This document shows positions 24,093 to 36,882 of a DNA stretch of 64,000 bases, one piece after another. The stretch lies in contig NC_067495.1 of the NCBI RefSeq assembly GCF_947179515.1, positions 138,386,655 to 138,450,654 on the forward strand, given 5' to 3'. A program made the translations under genes and the position numbers. Every line of letters begins with the position of its first letter. The stretch's first letter is position 1. This stretch comes from Apodemus sylvaticus (Eukaryota > Chordata > Mammalia > Rodentia > Muridae). The notes below the pieces were generated by a model. The model was given only the letters and a program-made list of their open reading frames with translations, ran no database searches and was not told where the DNA came from.

Positions 24093-27000
24093 ACAACGCC
24101 TTCAGCTCCTTCATTCCTTCCCCTAACTCCTCCATTGGAAACCCCATGCTCATTCCAATTGTGGGCTGTAAGCATCTATCTCAGTATTTGTGGCAGAATC
24201 TCTCAGTAGACTGCCATATAAGGATCCTGTCAGCAAGTACTTCGTGGCATCCACAAGAGTGTCTGGGTTTGGTGACTGTATATGGGAGGGATCCACAGGT
24301 GGGACAGTCTCAGGATGGTCTTTCCTTTAGTCTCTGCTCCATACTTTGTTTCCTTATTTCCTCCTATAAGAATTTTGTTCCCCCATTCAAGAAGGACTGA
24401 AGCATTGGCATTTTGGTCATCCTTCTTCTTGAGCTTCATGGGGTCTGTGAATTTTACTTTGGGTATTCTGAGGTTTTGGGCTAATATCCACTTAACAGTG
24501 AGTGCATACCATGTATGTTCTTTTGTGATTGGGTTATATCACCCAGGATGATATTTTCTAGTTCCATCCATTTGCCTAAGAATTTTACGAAGTCATCATT
24601 TATAATAGCTGAGTAGTACTCCATTATTGATAGATTTTTCCTTTGATGTGTATGAAGTGTCCTCACCTAATTTGATAACTTTTGGGTGAAAGTTGATTTT
24701 ATTTAATAGTAGAATGGCTACGCCAGCTTGATTCTCAGGATCATTTGCTTGGAAAATTTATTTCCAGCCTTTAACTCAGAAATTGTGTCTGTCTTTGTCA
24801 CTAAGGTGCTTTTCCTGTATGCAGCAAAATGCTGGGTCCTGTTTAAATATCCAGTCTGTTAGTCTATGTCTTTTTAATGGGGAATTGGCTTCATAGGTAT
24901 TAAGAGATATTAAGGAATAGTTATTGTTGCTTCCTGTTATTTTTGTTGTTAGAGGTGGAAATACGTTTATGTGGCAAACTTCTTTTGGGTTTGTTGAAAA
25001 ATGATTACTTTCTTGGTTTTTCTCGGGCGTAGTTTCCCTTCTTATGTTGGAGTTTTCCATCTATTACACTTTGTGGGGCTGGATTTGTATAATGATATTG
25101 TATAAACTTGGTTTTGTCATGGAATACCTTGATTTGTCCATCTATGTTAATTGAGAGTTATGCTGAGTATAGTGGTCTAGGCTGATTTGTGTTCTCTTGG
25201 GGTCTGTATGGCATCTGCCCAGGATCTTTTGGCTTTTATATTATCTGGTGAGAAATCTGGTGTAATTCTGATAGGTCTGCCTTTATATGTTACTTGACAT
25301 TTTTTCCTTGCTGCTTGTAATATTCTTTCTTGGTGTTTTGATTATTATGTGACAAGAGGACTTTCTGTTCTGGCCCAGTCTGTTTGGAGTTCTGTAGGCT
25401 TCTTGTATGTTCATAGGCATCTCTATCTTTAGGTTAGGGGAGCTTTCTTCTATAATTTTGTTGAAGATATTTTCTGGCCCTTTAAGTTGGAAATGTTCAC
25501 TCTCTTCTATACCTATTATCCTTAGGTTTCGACTTTCCATTGTGTTCTGGATTTCCTGGATGTTGTGGGTTAGGAGCTTTTTGCGTTTTGCATTTTCTTT
25601 GATTAATGTGTCAATGTTTCCTATGGTGTTGTCTGCACCTGAGATTCTCTCTTGTATTCTGCTAGTGATGCTTGCATCTATAACTCCCAATCTCTTTCCT
25701 AGGTTTTCTATTTCCAGAGTTGTTTCCCAATCTCTTTCCTAGGTTTTCTATTTCCAGAGTTGTTTCCCTTTGTGATTTCCTTATTGTTTCTACCTCCATT
25801 TTTAGATCCTGGATGATTTTGTTCAATACTTTCACTTGTTTGTTTATGTTTCCCTATAATTCTTTACGGGATTTTTGTTTTTCCTTTTTAAGTACTTCTA
25901 CCTATATACCTGTATTCTCCTGTATTTCTTTAAAGGTGTTATTTATGTCCTTCTTAAAGTCCCCTATCAGCATCATTAGATGTGATTTTAAATCCAAATC
26001 TTACTTTTCCTGTGTATTAAGGTATCCAGGACTTGCTGTTGTGGGAGAGCTGGGTTCTGATAATGCCAAGTAGTCTTGGTTTCTGTTGATTATGTTCCTA
26101 CTCTTGCCTCAACCCATCTGGTTATCTTTGGTGCTACCTGCTTTTGCTATTTCTGACTGGAGCCTTTCCTTCCTGTGCTCATTGCTATGTTTGAACTCCT
26201 CCTTGTCCAGCTGTCTCTGTGATCCTGTATTCCTGAGATCCTGGGTGTGTCAGAGCTCCTTTTAGTCAAGCTGCCTCTGAGATCCTGAAATACTGGTGTG
26301 ACCAAGCTCTTGAGATCCTGTGCTGTCAGAAGTCCTGGGAGTCAACCTTTCTCAGAGTTTCACAGGAATGGTTGGGGAACCAGAGCGCTGGATCTGCTAC
26401 TGGCCTAGGTGAAAGCTGGAAGGAATCCGTGACTCTGGCTGGGCGGGAGTTTGTGTTTCCCTGGTTCCTGTAGAATCCTAGCTATGCTGTTTGTTGGGAA
26501 AGATGTGGCCTCAACTGTGATCTTGAGTGTCTCAGAGCTTAAAGTGCTCCTGGGTGTGTCAGATCTCCTGGGAGTAGAGCTTCCACTGTGATCTTGTGAT
26601 CCTGGGTGAGTCAGAGCACCTGATAGTCAGGCTCTCTCTGGGTGTTGTAAGAGTGGGTGCCAAGCCAGCACACCAGGTCTGACTCGGGTGTAGGTTCCCA
26701 TTGGAAAGAACCTGTGCCACTAGCTGGGTGGGGGTTCCTGCGTCCCTTGACCAAATTATTCTAGGTATTGGGCAAAGATGATGACCTCTTCTGTGATTCT
26801 GGGTGTTCCAGAACACCTGGTAGTTTGGCTCCCTCTGGGTGATGTAGGAGTAGGAGTAGAGCCGGATGAGCTCTGGGTGTAGGTTCAAACTGGAAGGAAC
26901 CTGTGCCACTGGCCTGGCAGGGGTTCTTGTGTCCCTGGATCTTGGGGGTCCTAGTTACTCTAGGTGTTAGGGCAGATGTTGTGACCTCCTTACCTGTGAT

Positions 27001-27120
27001 CCTGGGCATATTAGAGCACCCAGCAGTCAAGCTTCGTGTGTTTTGGGACTGGATGTGGAGTCGGCACCCAAGATTTGTCAGGGCACAGGTTCAGATCAGA
27101 ACAGAGGAGAATATTTTCTG
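24093..27120 (-). mobile_element. Internally deleted L1 with 5' monomers, minus strand
   Basis: In L1 order from right to left: about 26,060-27,110, a 5' promoter of diverged monomers of roughly 200 bases; about 25,090-26,000, ORF1 (coiled coil, RNA-binding core and C-terminal domain pieces; longest open piece 25283-25690); about 24,660-25,060, the N-terminal ORF2 endonuclease start; about 24,480-24,650, the C-terminal end of ORF2; then part of the 3' UTR. Around 2.5 kb or more of ORF2, including the reverse transcriptase, is missing, and the 3' tail is cut at the ERV junction. Frames contain stops; not mobile. Confidence 0.8.
26060..27110 (-). promoter_or_regulatory. L1 5' promoter monomers (F/Gf-like)
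   Basis: Repeated segments of about 200 bases share 'gtgatcctgggtg.gtcagagcacctg', 'ggttc...ctggaaggaacctgtgccact' and 'ggggttc.tg.gtccct', seen near 26,240, 26,580, 26,790 and 26,995. These are typical of mouse L1 promoter monomers. Transcription would run leftward. Activity cannot be judged. Confidence 0.65.
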
Positions 27121-27595
27121 TGGATGGCCTCATCATATAATGATAGTGTTAGAAATCACCTTTATTCTAGATAATGTTTTATATTTTATGAATCTTTATT
27201 AAACTAATTTGAACTATACTTTACATACTGTCATTTTCATATTCATTGTTCTGTGTTCAGCCTTATCACCTTCTTTATTTTGCTATTTTGTTTCTAATTT
27301 CCTCATCTCAGTAATTCTCTTCCTGGTAACTTACACTATCAAATATGTTTGTGTGTGAGAGGATCACTATGAAATACAAGTACAAAGAAGTATGACACTT
27401 AAGTTCATTAAACTATGATTGTTTCACACTTCAGGTTCATTAGTTTTCTTTTTTTCAACTTGTCACAAACTAGGGTCACTTGAGAAATTAAAACTTCAGC
27501 TAAGAAAATGTCTCCATGAGGCAAGTTGGATATGTTCTAGAAATAATGATTGATGTTCAAGAGTCCAACCTAATGTAGGTTATGCCAGACATGGG
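27121..27595. other. Intergenic sequence
   Basis: Nothing recognised. Confidence 0.5.
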
Positions 27596-27805
27596 CAAAG
27601 CATGGAGAATTAAACCCATAAACCCATAAACCAGTTTTGTTCGTGACCTCTACTTCAGTTCCTGCATTTAGTCCGGTTCCTCTCTTCTGCTTCTGCCTCA
27701 GTTTCTCTTAATGGAATGTGGTTGGCCCATGTAAACTGAAGAAAACTCTTTCAAGCCCAAGTTTCTTTGGTCTTTATCACAGCAACAGGAAGCAAACCAA
27801 AACAT
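27596..27805 (+). mobile_element. Old MaLR-like LTR fragment
   Basis: 3' part of an LTR resembling the one at 33798-34192 read in reverse: 'cagttcctgc', 'gaaaactctttcaagcccaagtttctttggtctttatcacagcaacaggaagcaa'. Diverged and truncated. Confidence 0.45.
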
Positions 27806-28035
27806 GTGTACACACATATACATATAAAATGTATATGTGGATAAAAGTTTATGCATTATCACATGTGTAAGGGGTATGGGGTCTTTTTATATTTATCAAA
27901 AATGAAATAATAGTCTACATGTTTTCTTGCATTTGTTGGTTCTCAAATAGAAATCCTTGTGGAAATTCCTTCTATTATCTAGTGCAACTAGAATTTGGTT
28001 TTGTCTGACTGTCTGTCTCTCTGTCTATATCTCTC

Positions 28036-28036
28036 C

Positions 28037-28079
<43 letters not shown>
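28036..28079. repeat. (ATCT)n microsatellite
   Basis: Eleven ATCT units. Confidence 0.95.
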
Positions 28080-28129
28080 AATCATTTATCTATTTGTTTT
28101 CTATCTATAGGTATGCATTTCACTTAGGC

Positions 28130-28302
28130 TTTTTTTTTAAAAGATGTATTTATTTTATTCTTATGAATACATTGAAGGGATCTACAGACAACCAGAAGAG
28201 GGCATTGGATCCCATTACAGACAGGTCTAGTTGCTGGGACAAATTCAGGACCTCTGGAAGAACAGTCAGTGCTCTTAACCACTAAGCTATTTCTCTAGCC
28301 CC
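28130..28302 (-). repeat. B2/B3-type SINE, minus strand
   Basis: 'gatgtatttattttattctta' (tail), 'agaagagggcattggatcccatta' and 'agtcagtgctcttaaccactaagctatttctctagcccc' (head) are reverse-complement B2/B3. Confidence 0.8.
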
Positions 28303-28626
28303 TCCACTTAGGCTTTTTGTACAGACCTGTTGGCCATTTTCCTAGAGATCATATCTCTCAAAGTGTACTGAGCACACCTCCATAAATCAGTAATCAATAA
28401 AAAAATATTTCCCATTTTGTGCTCATTGACTGATATGATTGAAGCAATTACTCAATTGATGTTACCTTGCCCTGGTGTGTCAACTAGATAAGCATCACAA
28501 AAGTAGAAATAAAATCATCTAGAGCAGAGTTTATCAACTTATGTGTTAGCACCTCAGGGCCAAACAGTTGTCTCCAAAAATACTTACAACTCAGCTACAT
28601 CTTATGTTTAAATATTTTATTACTTT
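28303..28626. other. Intergenic sequence
   Basis: Nothing recognised. Confidence 0.5.
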
Positions 28627-28698
28627 TTCCTTCCTTCTTTTCCTTCCTTCCTTCCTTCCTTCCTTCCTTCCTTCCTTCCTTCCTTCCTTCCTTCCTTT
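28627..28698. repeat. (TTCC)n microsatellite
   Basis: About 18 TTCC units, slightly imperfect at both ends. Confidence 0.95.
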
Positions 28699-28709
28699 CT
28701 GTATTTATT

Positions 28710-30370
28710 TTTGTTTTATATACAGTCTAGTTGTTAATCCTCTCCCAGTCTGTCCTCTGACTATTCCTCATCCCATCCCTCCTCCCCTGTCTCCAAGAGG
28801 ATCTCCCCACCCCCAATTCCCATTCTACCAGACCTCAACAAACTCTGGGGCCTCAAGTCTTTCAAGGGTTAGGCATATCTTCTCTCACTGATGCCAGACC
28901 AATCAGTCCTCAGCTGTATATGTGTCAGGGGCCTTATATTAACTGGTGTATGCTTCCTGGTTGGTCTCTCAGTGTCTGAGAGATCTCAGGGGTAAATGTT
29001 AGTTGAGACTGCTGGTTCTTCGCCCTCTGCCTCTTTTCCTTAATTTAACCACAGGGGTCCCGCGGTTCTGTCCATTGGTAAGTATCTGCATCTGACACTT
29101 TCAGCTGCTTGTTGAGTCTTTTGGAAGGCAATCATGATAGGCCCCTTTTTGTGAGCACACCATAGCATCAGTAACAATGTCAGGCCCCAGGGCCAGCCCT
29201 TGAGCTGGATTCCAATTTGGGCCTGTCATTAGACCATTTTTCCCTCAGGCTCTCATTCCACTGTTGACCCTGCAGTTCCCTCACACAGGAAGAATTCTGG
29301 GTCAGAGTTTTTGACTGTAGGATGGAAACCCCATCCCTACACTTCATGTCCTGTCTTTCTACTGGAGGTGGACTCTAAAAGTTCCCTCTCCTCACTGTAA
29401 AGCATTTCATCTAAGGTCCCTCCTTTTGAGTCCTGAGGGTCTCTCACCTCCCAGGTCTCTGATACATTCTAGAGAATGCCCCCATCTCCTGCTTCTTGAG
29501 GTTGCCTGCTTTCATTTTTCCTGCTGGCCCTCAGGTCTTCAGTACTGTGCCCGTCCCAATACCTGATCATGTTCCTCTCCCCTGCTCCCCTCATCACCTT
29601 TCCTACCCAGGTTCCTCCCTCCTTCTGCCCCAAGATAGCTTTCTCCACCATCTCAAATGGGATTGACAGAAACTTAATTGGATCCTTTAGTTTGTTAACC
29701 TTGTTGGGTCCTATGGATTGTATCCTGTGTATTCTGTACTTTTTGGCTAATACCCACTTGTTAGTGAGTACATACCATGCATGTCCTTTTGGGTCTGAGT
29801 TAACTCACTCAGGACGATGTTTTCTAGTTCCATCCAGAATCTTTAATGGCTTAGAAGCACTTAAAGAAATGTTCAAAGTCCTTAGTCATCAAGGGAAATG
29901 CAAATCTGACAGTTCCTCCAAATGACCCTGAAATTCTACCTTAAACCAATGAAAATGACTAAGATAAAAATCTAAGATGACAGCACCCATTGCTGAAGAT
30001 GTGGAGAAAGAGGAACACGCTTCCATTGCTGGTGGTATTGCAAACTTATACAACCACTGTGGTAATCACTCTGGATGTTCTTCAGAAATTTGGAAATAGA
30101 TCTACCTGAAGACCCAGCTATATTACTCTTGGGCATATACCCCAAAGATGCTTCCCTCTATGCCACAGGGACACATGTTCCACTATGTTCACAGTGGCCT
30201 TATTTGTGATAGAAGCTGGAAACAACCCAGATGTCCCATGACAGAAGAATGGATACAGAAAATGTGGTTCATTTACACAATGGAATACTACTCCGCTATT
30301 AAGAATGAGGACATCCTGAGTTTTACAGGCAAATGGACGGAACTAGAAAATATCATCTACAACTTATATG
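28710..30370 (-). mobile_element. 5'-inverted L1 (Lx-like)
   Basis: 28710-29845 is L1 3' UTR plus the ORF2 end in minus orientation. From about 29850 to 30370, ORF2 C-terminal sequence appears in plus orientation (peptide MEYYSAIKNEDILSFTGKW). Same inverted structure as at 4.8-7.2 kb. Non-coding remnant. Confidence 0.75.
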
Positions 30371-30559
30371 TACAATATATCTGCTAAGCATACCTAGCTC
30401 ATCAAAATTACAGTTATGAGATAGCAGTAAAAATATCTTCATGTTTGGGGTCACCACAATATGAGGAACTTTATTAAAGGGTCATAGGCTTAAGAAAGTT
30501 GTAGGACACTGCTCTTGAGAAACAAACGGTGATTAATGGAAGGGCATGATAAGAGAGGG

Positions 30560-30599
<40 letters not shown>

Positions 30600-31434
30600 A
30601 TGATTTTTTATGATTAAAGTATAATCACATCATTTCTCCTAATTTATCCACCCTTCTTTCTCCTTCCATACATTCTCATGTACATGCCATAAGACAAATT
30701 GCCTTTTTTTTCACAATGCTTCTTTTTTAAATCCCATGTCATATAGGAGAACGTATTAGTAGATTCTTAATGTTTCTTTCTAAATTGCTGGGATACATTT
30801 CTGAGAATGAACTTTTTAAATGGTCAAATATATGTTTATATCAATAATAAATATTGCCAAACATCTTTCCAAATAAAGATTTTTGAAGTTTATTTTCTAC
30901 CGAGTTATGAGTGTTATTCTATATCTATATTCTAACAATGACCAGGGATTAATGTTCATTTTATTATTACCAGTTTGATAATTAGTTTATAAAATTCTAG
31001 CCATTAAACTTGGGATTTGTCAAAGTGCTTGGCACATGAAAAATATGTGTAGTTCTGCTTATGTTTGTATTGTTCAATTGGCCTATAGTCATCCATTGAC
31101 AAAAAGCTTTATAATTTGTTACTTTTATACATGCAACAATAAGGTTTGTTTGACGTCATTGATATTAACCCTTTATTACCATCGATAGTAAGGACACAAT
31201 GGAAATACTTTTGGTTTCTCAAAAACAAGAACACCAATTATCATAGAACCTCTGTACTGCAGTTGAGAAATCCTGCTATAACACACATACAATGTAACAA
31301 ACATTTTGTTCTTGTCATTGATATTTTAAAACTTTCTTATTTGTACATTATATCTACTGAGCATACTACTCAGCCTCAGATTCACCTACCCTCCATTTTA
31401 ATGCCCTCATATTAATCTCCTTCGTTTCTCTGGA
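30371..31434. other. Intergenic with a (GT)n tract
   Basis: A (GT)n microsatellite lies at 30561-30595. About 30,600-30,720 resembles an old L1 3' end in minus orientation. Nothing else recognised. Confidence 0.45.
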
Positions 31435-31815
31435 TGATATCACTTGTACTTTTGTATTGGTTAATTATCATTATCAAGCTGACAAACCAGGGAAGAGGGA
31501 ACATCAACTGAAAAATTGCCTCAATCATATCAGCCAATGGGCACATCTCTGGGGCGTATTTTTTGATTGTTCCTTGATGAAGATAGGCTCAGACCACTGT
31601 GAAGATATACCATCTCCAGGCTAGTGGGTCAGGTCTATCTAAGAAATCTAGGTGAACATAAACATAGGAACAAGCTAGTAAGCATATTCCTTTGGGGTCT
31701 CTGCTTCAGGTCCTTGTCTTGGTTTTCCTTGACTACGGATGGCAATGAGCCAAATAATCTCTTTCTTCCACATGTTATTTTGGTCATTATATTAAATATG
31801 TTAATAGAAAGCAAG
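31435..31815 (+). mobile_element. MaLR-like LTR, plus strand, diverged
   Basis: Same family as the LTR at 33798-34192 in the opposite orientation: 'tgtattggttaattatcattatcaagctgac', 'caatcatatcagccaatgggcacatctctggggc', 'gagccaaataatctctttcttccacatgttattttggtcat'. Family name uncertain. Confidence 0.5.
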
Positions 31816-33040
31816 CTATAGCAATTTTAGTTTAATATGTACATTCATGAATTTTGTGACTATACAAAATCTAGGAGTCATAAGTGAAACAATCTAATAT
31901 ATAACTTAAATTGTAAAATATGGCAGTTAAACTCATTGAAAAGTTAAACTCATTTGAAAGATTACATATTTTTCTTTATAGGTGAAGTACTCAATTGCAC
32001 AAATATACCACGTATTTTCTTATATACTCCTTTATTGTTGGACACCTACGTTGCTTCCATGATTTAACTGTTGTGGATTGTGCAGCAATAAACTTTGTAT
32101 GTGTTCTTCTGACATGCTCTCTTTAAGTCCTTCAGGTAAATAAGCAAGTCTAGCACAACTGAATTATGTACCCACCATGTGAGTGAAAACTGAATTTTAA
32201 CTTTTAACAAAAAGCATCAAGTTTTCTTAACTGCTCACTCAACTCTTCAGCCTAACCAACATTTTTTATTATAGGTGTGAATATCAGGTAAGCTGAGACC
32301 AGCAACATAATTTTTTTGGTTCCAAATTGATTTGGCTATCCATCTTTCATATGAACTCTAAGATTGCTTTCTTTCTTTATCTCTATGAAGGAAGTTAGTG
32401 ATGTTTGAGTCTAAAGATCATGTTTGGTAGGATAGCCATCTTCACAATTCTAATTCTTCCAGTCCATGCACATGTAAAGCATTTTGATATTTTAGTGTCT
32501 TTTTCAATTTATTTCTTCAGTGTTTTGCATTTTTCATTGTAGAGATCTTTTGATTTGTTGTTTACATTTATTTTAATGTATTTTGGGGGACAATGTTAAA
32601 TGCAGTGTTTTCCCTGATTTCCTTCCCAGTGTGTTTGCTGTTGATATATAGAATAGCTATCTATTTTTAATATTACTTTGTATCCTGCCACCTTTCTGAA
32701 CGTACTTATCAACTCTTAAGTGCTTTCTTGCAATGAAAAACTTTTAAAAGACTTAGGAGAAAAAGTATAACAGCCAGAGACTTTGGAACTTGAGGGAGAA
32801 AATATAACAATAATATCCCTGGGGCTTTTTGTTTGTTTTCTTTTGCTCTTCTTTTTTTATTTTTAGTTGCTTTGGGAAATATAAATAAAACCAACATAGA
32901 AATATCATATAAGAAGATAGATAAAGGAGGAAGTGATTAATTTAAAAGTTGGAAAAAATCTTTTGAATTATTTGTCCTACCATCAGACCATGAAGAAGGA
33001 CTCTACTACTCTGAAATTTTAGGTTTGTTAAGAAGGACTG

Positions 33041-33041
<1 letters not shown>
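31816..33041 (-). mobile_element. AT-rich sequence with old L1 ORF2 pieces, minus strand
   Basis: About 31,985-32,180 ('tgttggacacctacgttgcttccatgat...gcagcaataaac') and about 32,310-32,720 ('ccaaattgatttggctatccat', 'tttgtatcctgccacctttctgaa') are reverse-complement fragments of an ancient L1 ORF2. The rest shows nothing. Confidence 0.5.
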
Positions 33042-33076
<35 letters not shown>

Positions 33077-33092
33077 AAACACACACACACAC

Positions 33093-33122
<30 letters not shown>
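33042..33122. repeat. (CA)n followed by (GA)n
   Basis: CA repeat at 33042-33093, then GA repeat at 33096-33122. Confidence 0.95.
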
Positions 33123-33123
<1 letters not shown>

Positions 33124-33685
33124 ACATTATACTGACTGAGCAGTTTATATTTAGGAATGTATTTGTATATACATGAGCATATATGTAAAAATTATAATCT
33201 GAAAAATTAGAAAAATAAAAAGGAATAGTGGAAATTTCTCCTACTATGTACTTGGTTGAAGCTGGTGGGTAGGTATCATATTTCCCTATTAAGGCAGGAA
33301 TTTCCCCTGATGACATTGTAGGAAGACAGACATGAGTGATACTCTATCCACAAAGTAGCTGATTTAGAAAGACCTATGATATACACTCTCGTCAGAATAT
33401 ATATTTCTTATTAGCTGATACTTTTCTACTTTAATGATGATACCAAACGTGACTTTTCAAAGTAGCCATAGTTAGCACTTTTTGTGATGAAGTTTTATAG
33501 ATTTTGTTTTGTAAGATAACTCAGGGGCCAACGATAAAATCAGGTGAAACGATCTTAGGTTATTCTGTTAAAGTATAATAAAAATGCTGTTGCAGAATCT
33601 TAATAATGAGGATATGGTAGATTATTACACATATTTTGAAAATTGGAGAGAAAAACTTTACATTTTTCTTTTCTTTTTCTTACTT
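33123..33685. other. Intergenic sequence
   Basis: Nothing recognised. Confidence 0.5.
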
Positions 33686-34850
33686 TTGTTATTTTACAGT
33701 TCAGTTGTTATCCATCTGGGTCCACCCTCCCACAGTTCCATATCCCATTCCTCCTACCCCCTGTCTCCAAGAAGATGTCCCTACCCAATACCCCCACTGT
33801 CTTAGTCAGGGCTTCTATTCCTGCACGAAATACTATGACCAAGAAGCAAGTTGGGGTGGAAAGGGTTTATTGAGCTTACACTTCCACATTGCTGTTCATC
33901 AGTAAAGGAAGTCAGGACTGGAACTCGAGCAGGTCAGGAAGCAGGAGCTGATGCAGAGGCCATGGAGGGATGTTTCTTACTGGCTTGCTTCTCCTGGCTT
34001 GTTCAGCCTGCTCTCTTATAGAACCCAAGAGCACCTGCCCAAAGGTGGTACCACCCACAAGGGGCCCTCCCCACTTGATCACTAATTGAGAAAACACAGC
34101 TGGATCTCATGGAGGCATTTCCCCAACTAAAGCTCCTTTCTCTGTGATAACTCCAGCCTATGTCAAGTTGACACACAAAACCAGCCAGTACACCCACCCC
34201 ACCCCTGCCAGTCCTCCCCAATCCCTGGGGCCTCAAGTCTCTCAAGGGTTAGGTGCATCTTCTCTCACTGAGGCCAGATCAGACAGTCCTCTGCTGTATA
34301 TGTGTTGGGGGCCTCATATCAGCTGGTATTCGCTGCCTAGTTGGTGGCTCAGTGTCTGAGAGATTTCAAGGGTCTGGGTTAGTTGAGACTGCCTGTCTTC
34401 CTATGGGGTCACCATACTATTTAGCTTCTTCTAGCCTTTCCCTAATTCAACAATAGTGGTCCCTGACTTCAGGGTTGGGTGTAAGTATATGCTTCTGTCT
34501 CAGTCAGCTGCTTTTTGGACCTCCCAGGGGTCAGGCATACTAAGTGCCTGCCTGTAAGCACACCATAGCATCAGTAATAATATCAGGCCTTGGAACTTCC
34601 CCTTGAGATAGATATTAAGTTGAGCCTGTCACTGGACCTCCTTTCCCTTTGACTTTTCTCCATTTTTGTCCCTGCAGTTCTTTTTGACAGAAACAATTCT
34701 GGGTCAGAGTTGTTGACTGTGTGATGGCAACACCAATCCTCTACTTGCTGCCCTGTCTTTCTACTGGAGATGGACCATACAAGTTCCCTTTTCCCATGTT
34801 GTGCATTTCAGCTAAGGTCCCTCCCTTTGAGTCCTGTCATTTTTTTCATT
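33686..34850 (-). mobile_element. L1 3' UTR, minus strand, split by a solo LTR
   Basis: 33686-33797 and 34193-34850 together form a reverse-complement L1 3' UTR ('gttcagttgttatccatctgggtccaccctcccac', 'cctcaagtctctcaagggttagg'). Confidence 0.75.
33798..34192 (-). mobile_element. Solo LTR, ERVL/MaLR-like (395 bp)
   Basis: It starts TGTCTTAGTCAGG and ends CCAGCCAGTACA, so it has TG...CA ends. A 5-base duplication, cccac, flanks it at 33793-33797 and 34193-34197, as expected of ERVL-class insertions. The minus strand carries an AATAAA near the left end, so the LTR points left. Confidence 0.75.
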
Positions 34851-35129
34851 TTATGTCAAATATTTTTTTTATAAAATACATTTTGTTCATATTCTTCCTC
34901 ATCTTCTAATTCCTCCTCAATCCTTGCCACCTTGCTACTCAGTGAAATTTATGTTCTCTTTCTCTTTAAAAAAAACAAATAAATGAAATGTAAACAGATC
35001 AAGAAATATCACAAAACAACAAAACTAATCTTACTTAAAATAAACTCCCCCCTCCTACACACACACACACATACACATACACAACCATGGAGTTCTTCTT
35101 GTTTTGGCAAATTACTATTGAGATTGGGG
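34851..35129. other. AT-rich sequence with a short (CA)n
   Basis: CA repeat at about 35057-35082; nothing else recognised. Confidence 0.5.
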
Positions 35130-36240
35130 CCTACATTGGTTTGGTTGATGCTCTGGAAATAAGTTTGGTGGTTCCTCAGAAAATTAGACATAGTACTACC
35201 TGAGGACCCTGCTATACCTCTCCTGGGCATATACCCAGAGGATTCCCCAGCATGTAATAAGGATACATGCTCCACTATGTTCATAGCAGCCCTATTTATA
35301 ATAGCCAGAAACTGGAAAGAACCCAGGTATCCCTAAATGGAGGAATGGATACAAAAAATATGGTATATTTACACAATGGAATACTTACTCAGCAAGTAAA
35401 AACAATGAATTCATGAAATTCTTAGGCAAATGGATGGAACTAGAAAATATCATCCTAAGTGAGGTAACCCAGTCACAAAAGAACACACAAGGTATGCGCT
35501 CACTAATCAGCGGATGTTAGCCCAAAAGTTCAAAATAAACATGTTACAATTCACCCAGCACAGGAAGCTCAAGAAGAAGGACTTAAGTGAGGGTGCTATG
35601 GTTCCTCTGAGAAAGGGAACAAAATACTCACAGAAGCAATAAGGGAGACAATGTGTGGAGCAGGGGCTGAAGTAAATGCCACCCAGAGACTGCCCTACCT
35701 GGGGATTCATCCTATAAACAGTCAACAAACCCCGACACTACTCTGGACGACAAGAAGTATATACCAAAGGAACACGCCATGGTTGTCTCTGGAGGGGCCC
35801 TGTGAGAGACTTACAAATACAGAGGCAGATGTTAGCAGCCAACCATTGGCCTGGGCATGGGGTCCCCAATGGAGGAGTTGGAGAGTGGCCCAGACGAGCT
35901 GAAGGAGTTTACAGCCCCTTGGGAAGAACAACGCAGCCGCCCCAGGACTCTAAGGGACTAAATCATCAACCAAGGGGTGCACATGGTTCCATCCAAAATA
36001 TGGCAGAGGAATGCCTTGTCTGGCATCAGTGGGAGGAGTGGCCCTTGATCAGGTGAAGGCTCAATAGATGCCTCAACAAAGCGATAGTGAGGGGGGGGAT
36101 GTAGGGGTGAGTCTGGTAGAGGGGCATATACTTGGAGGCAGGGGGTGGGAAGAGGGGTTGGGGTTTTTTGGGGAGGGGGGAAACCGGGAAAGGTTTTACC
36201 ATTTGAAATGTAAATGAAGATTATATTCAATAAAAAAAGA
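35130..36240 (+). mobile_element. 5'-truncated L1, plus strand
   Basis: ORF2 C-terminal sequence (to about 35515) followed by a mouse L1 3' UTR ending 'accatttgaaatgtaaatgaagattatattcaataaaaaaag'. Frames are broken. Confidence 0.85.
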
Positions 36241-36880
36241 AAGAAAATGGAGTTTTTATCCTTTTCTAGTAGATTATCAATTGCAATGGCTTCCAGATTA
36301 GGGTTGGGACTTTATTGTCTACCTACCACTCTCCATGTAGGAATGTGTCTGCTTTGTACCTCTATAGGTTATATGAGGCCCATCACAGTCTCAGTGAGTT
36401 CATAAGTGTGTCAGTTCTGTTATGTCTAGAAAATTACCATTTCCTTGGACCCAAACACCACCTCTGGTTCTTACAATCTTTCTATGTCTTCTGCCAAAAT
36501 ATCTGAACCTTGATGGGAGGTGGTTGATAAAGGTATCCCATTTAGGACAGTGTGATCCAAATTCTAACACCTATATATTGTCTAGTTGTGGGTCTCTGTG
36601 AAATACCATCTGATGCAATTAAATAACTTCTTTACAGCCAAGGAATCTATCATTTGAGCAAAGTTACAGCCTACAAATGATAAAAAACAAAATAAAACAA
36701 AACAAAAAACCCCACTAATTATAAAGAACTAAAAATCTTAATATCAAGAAAACCTAATCAAAAATGAAGTACTGAACAAAGGAGAATTCTCAAAAAATGA
36801 AACACAATGGATAAGAAACACTAAAAATGTTTAACATACTTAGGCATCTGGCAAATTTACATAAAACTACACTGAGATTA
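36241..36880. other. Intergenic sequence
   Basis: Nothing recognised except A-rich simple stretches near 36,690. Confidence 0.5.
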
Positions 36881-36882
36881 CA

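Noticed and set aside
25283..25690. 135-aa minus-strand ORF as a host gene
   Set aside because: Recognisable L1 ORF1 remnant within an L1 with promoter monomers and ORF2 pieces.
27990..28700. CRISPR-like repeats
   Set aside because: These are (ATCT)n and (TTCC)n microsatellites with no spacers; the sequence is mammalian.
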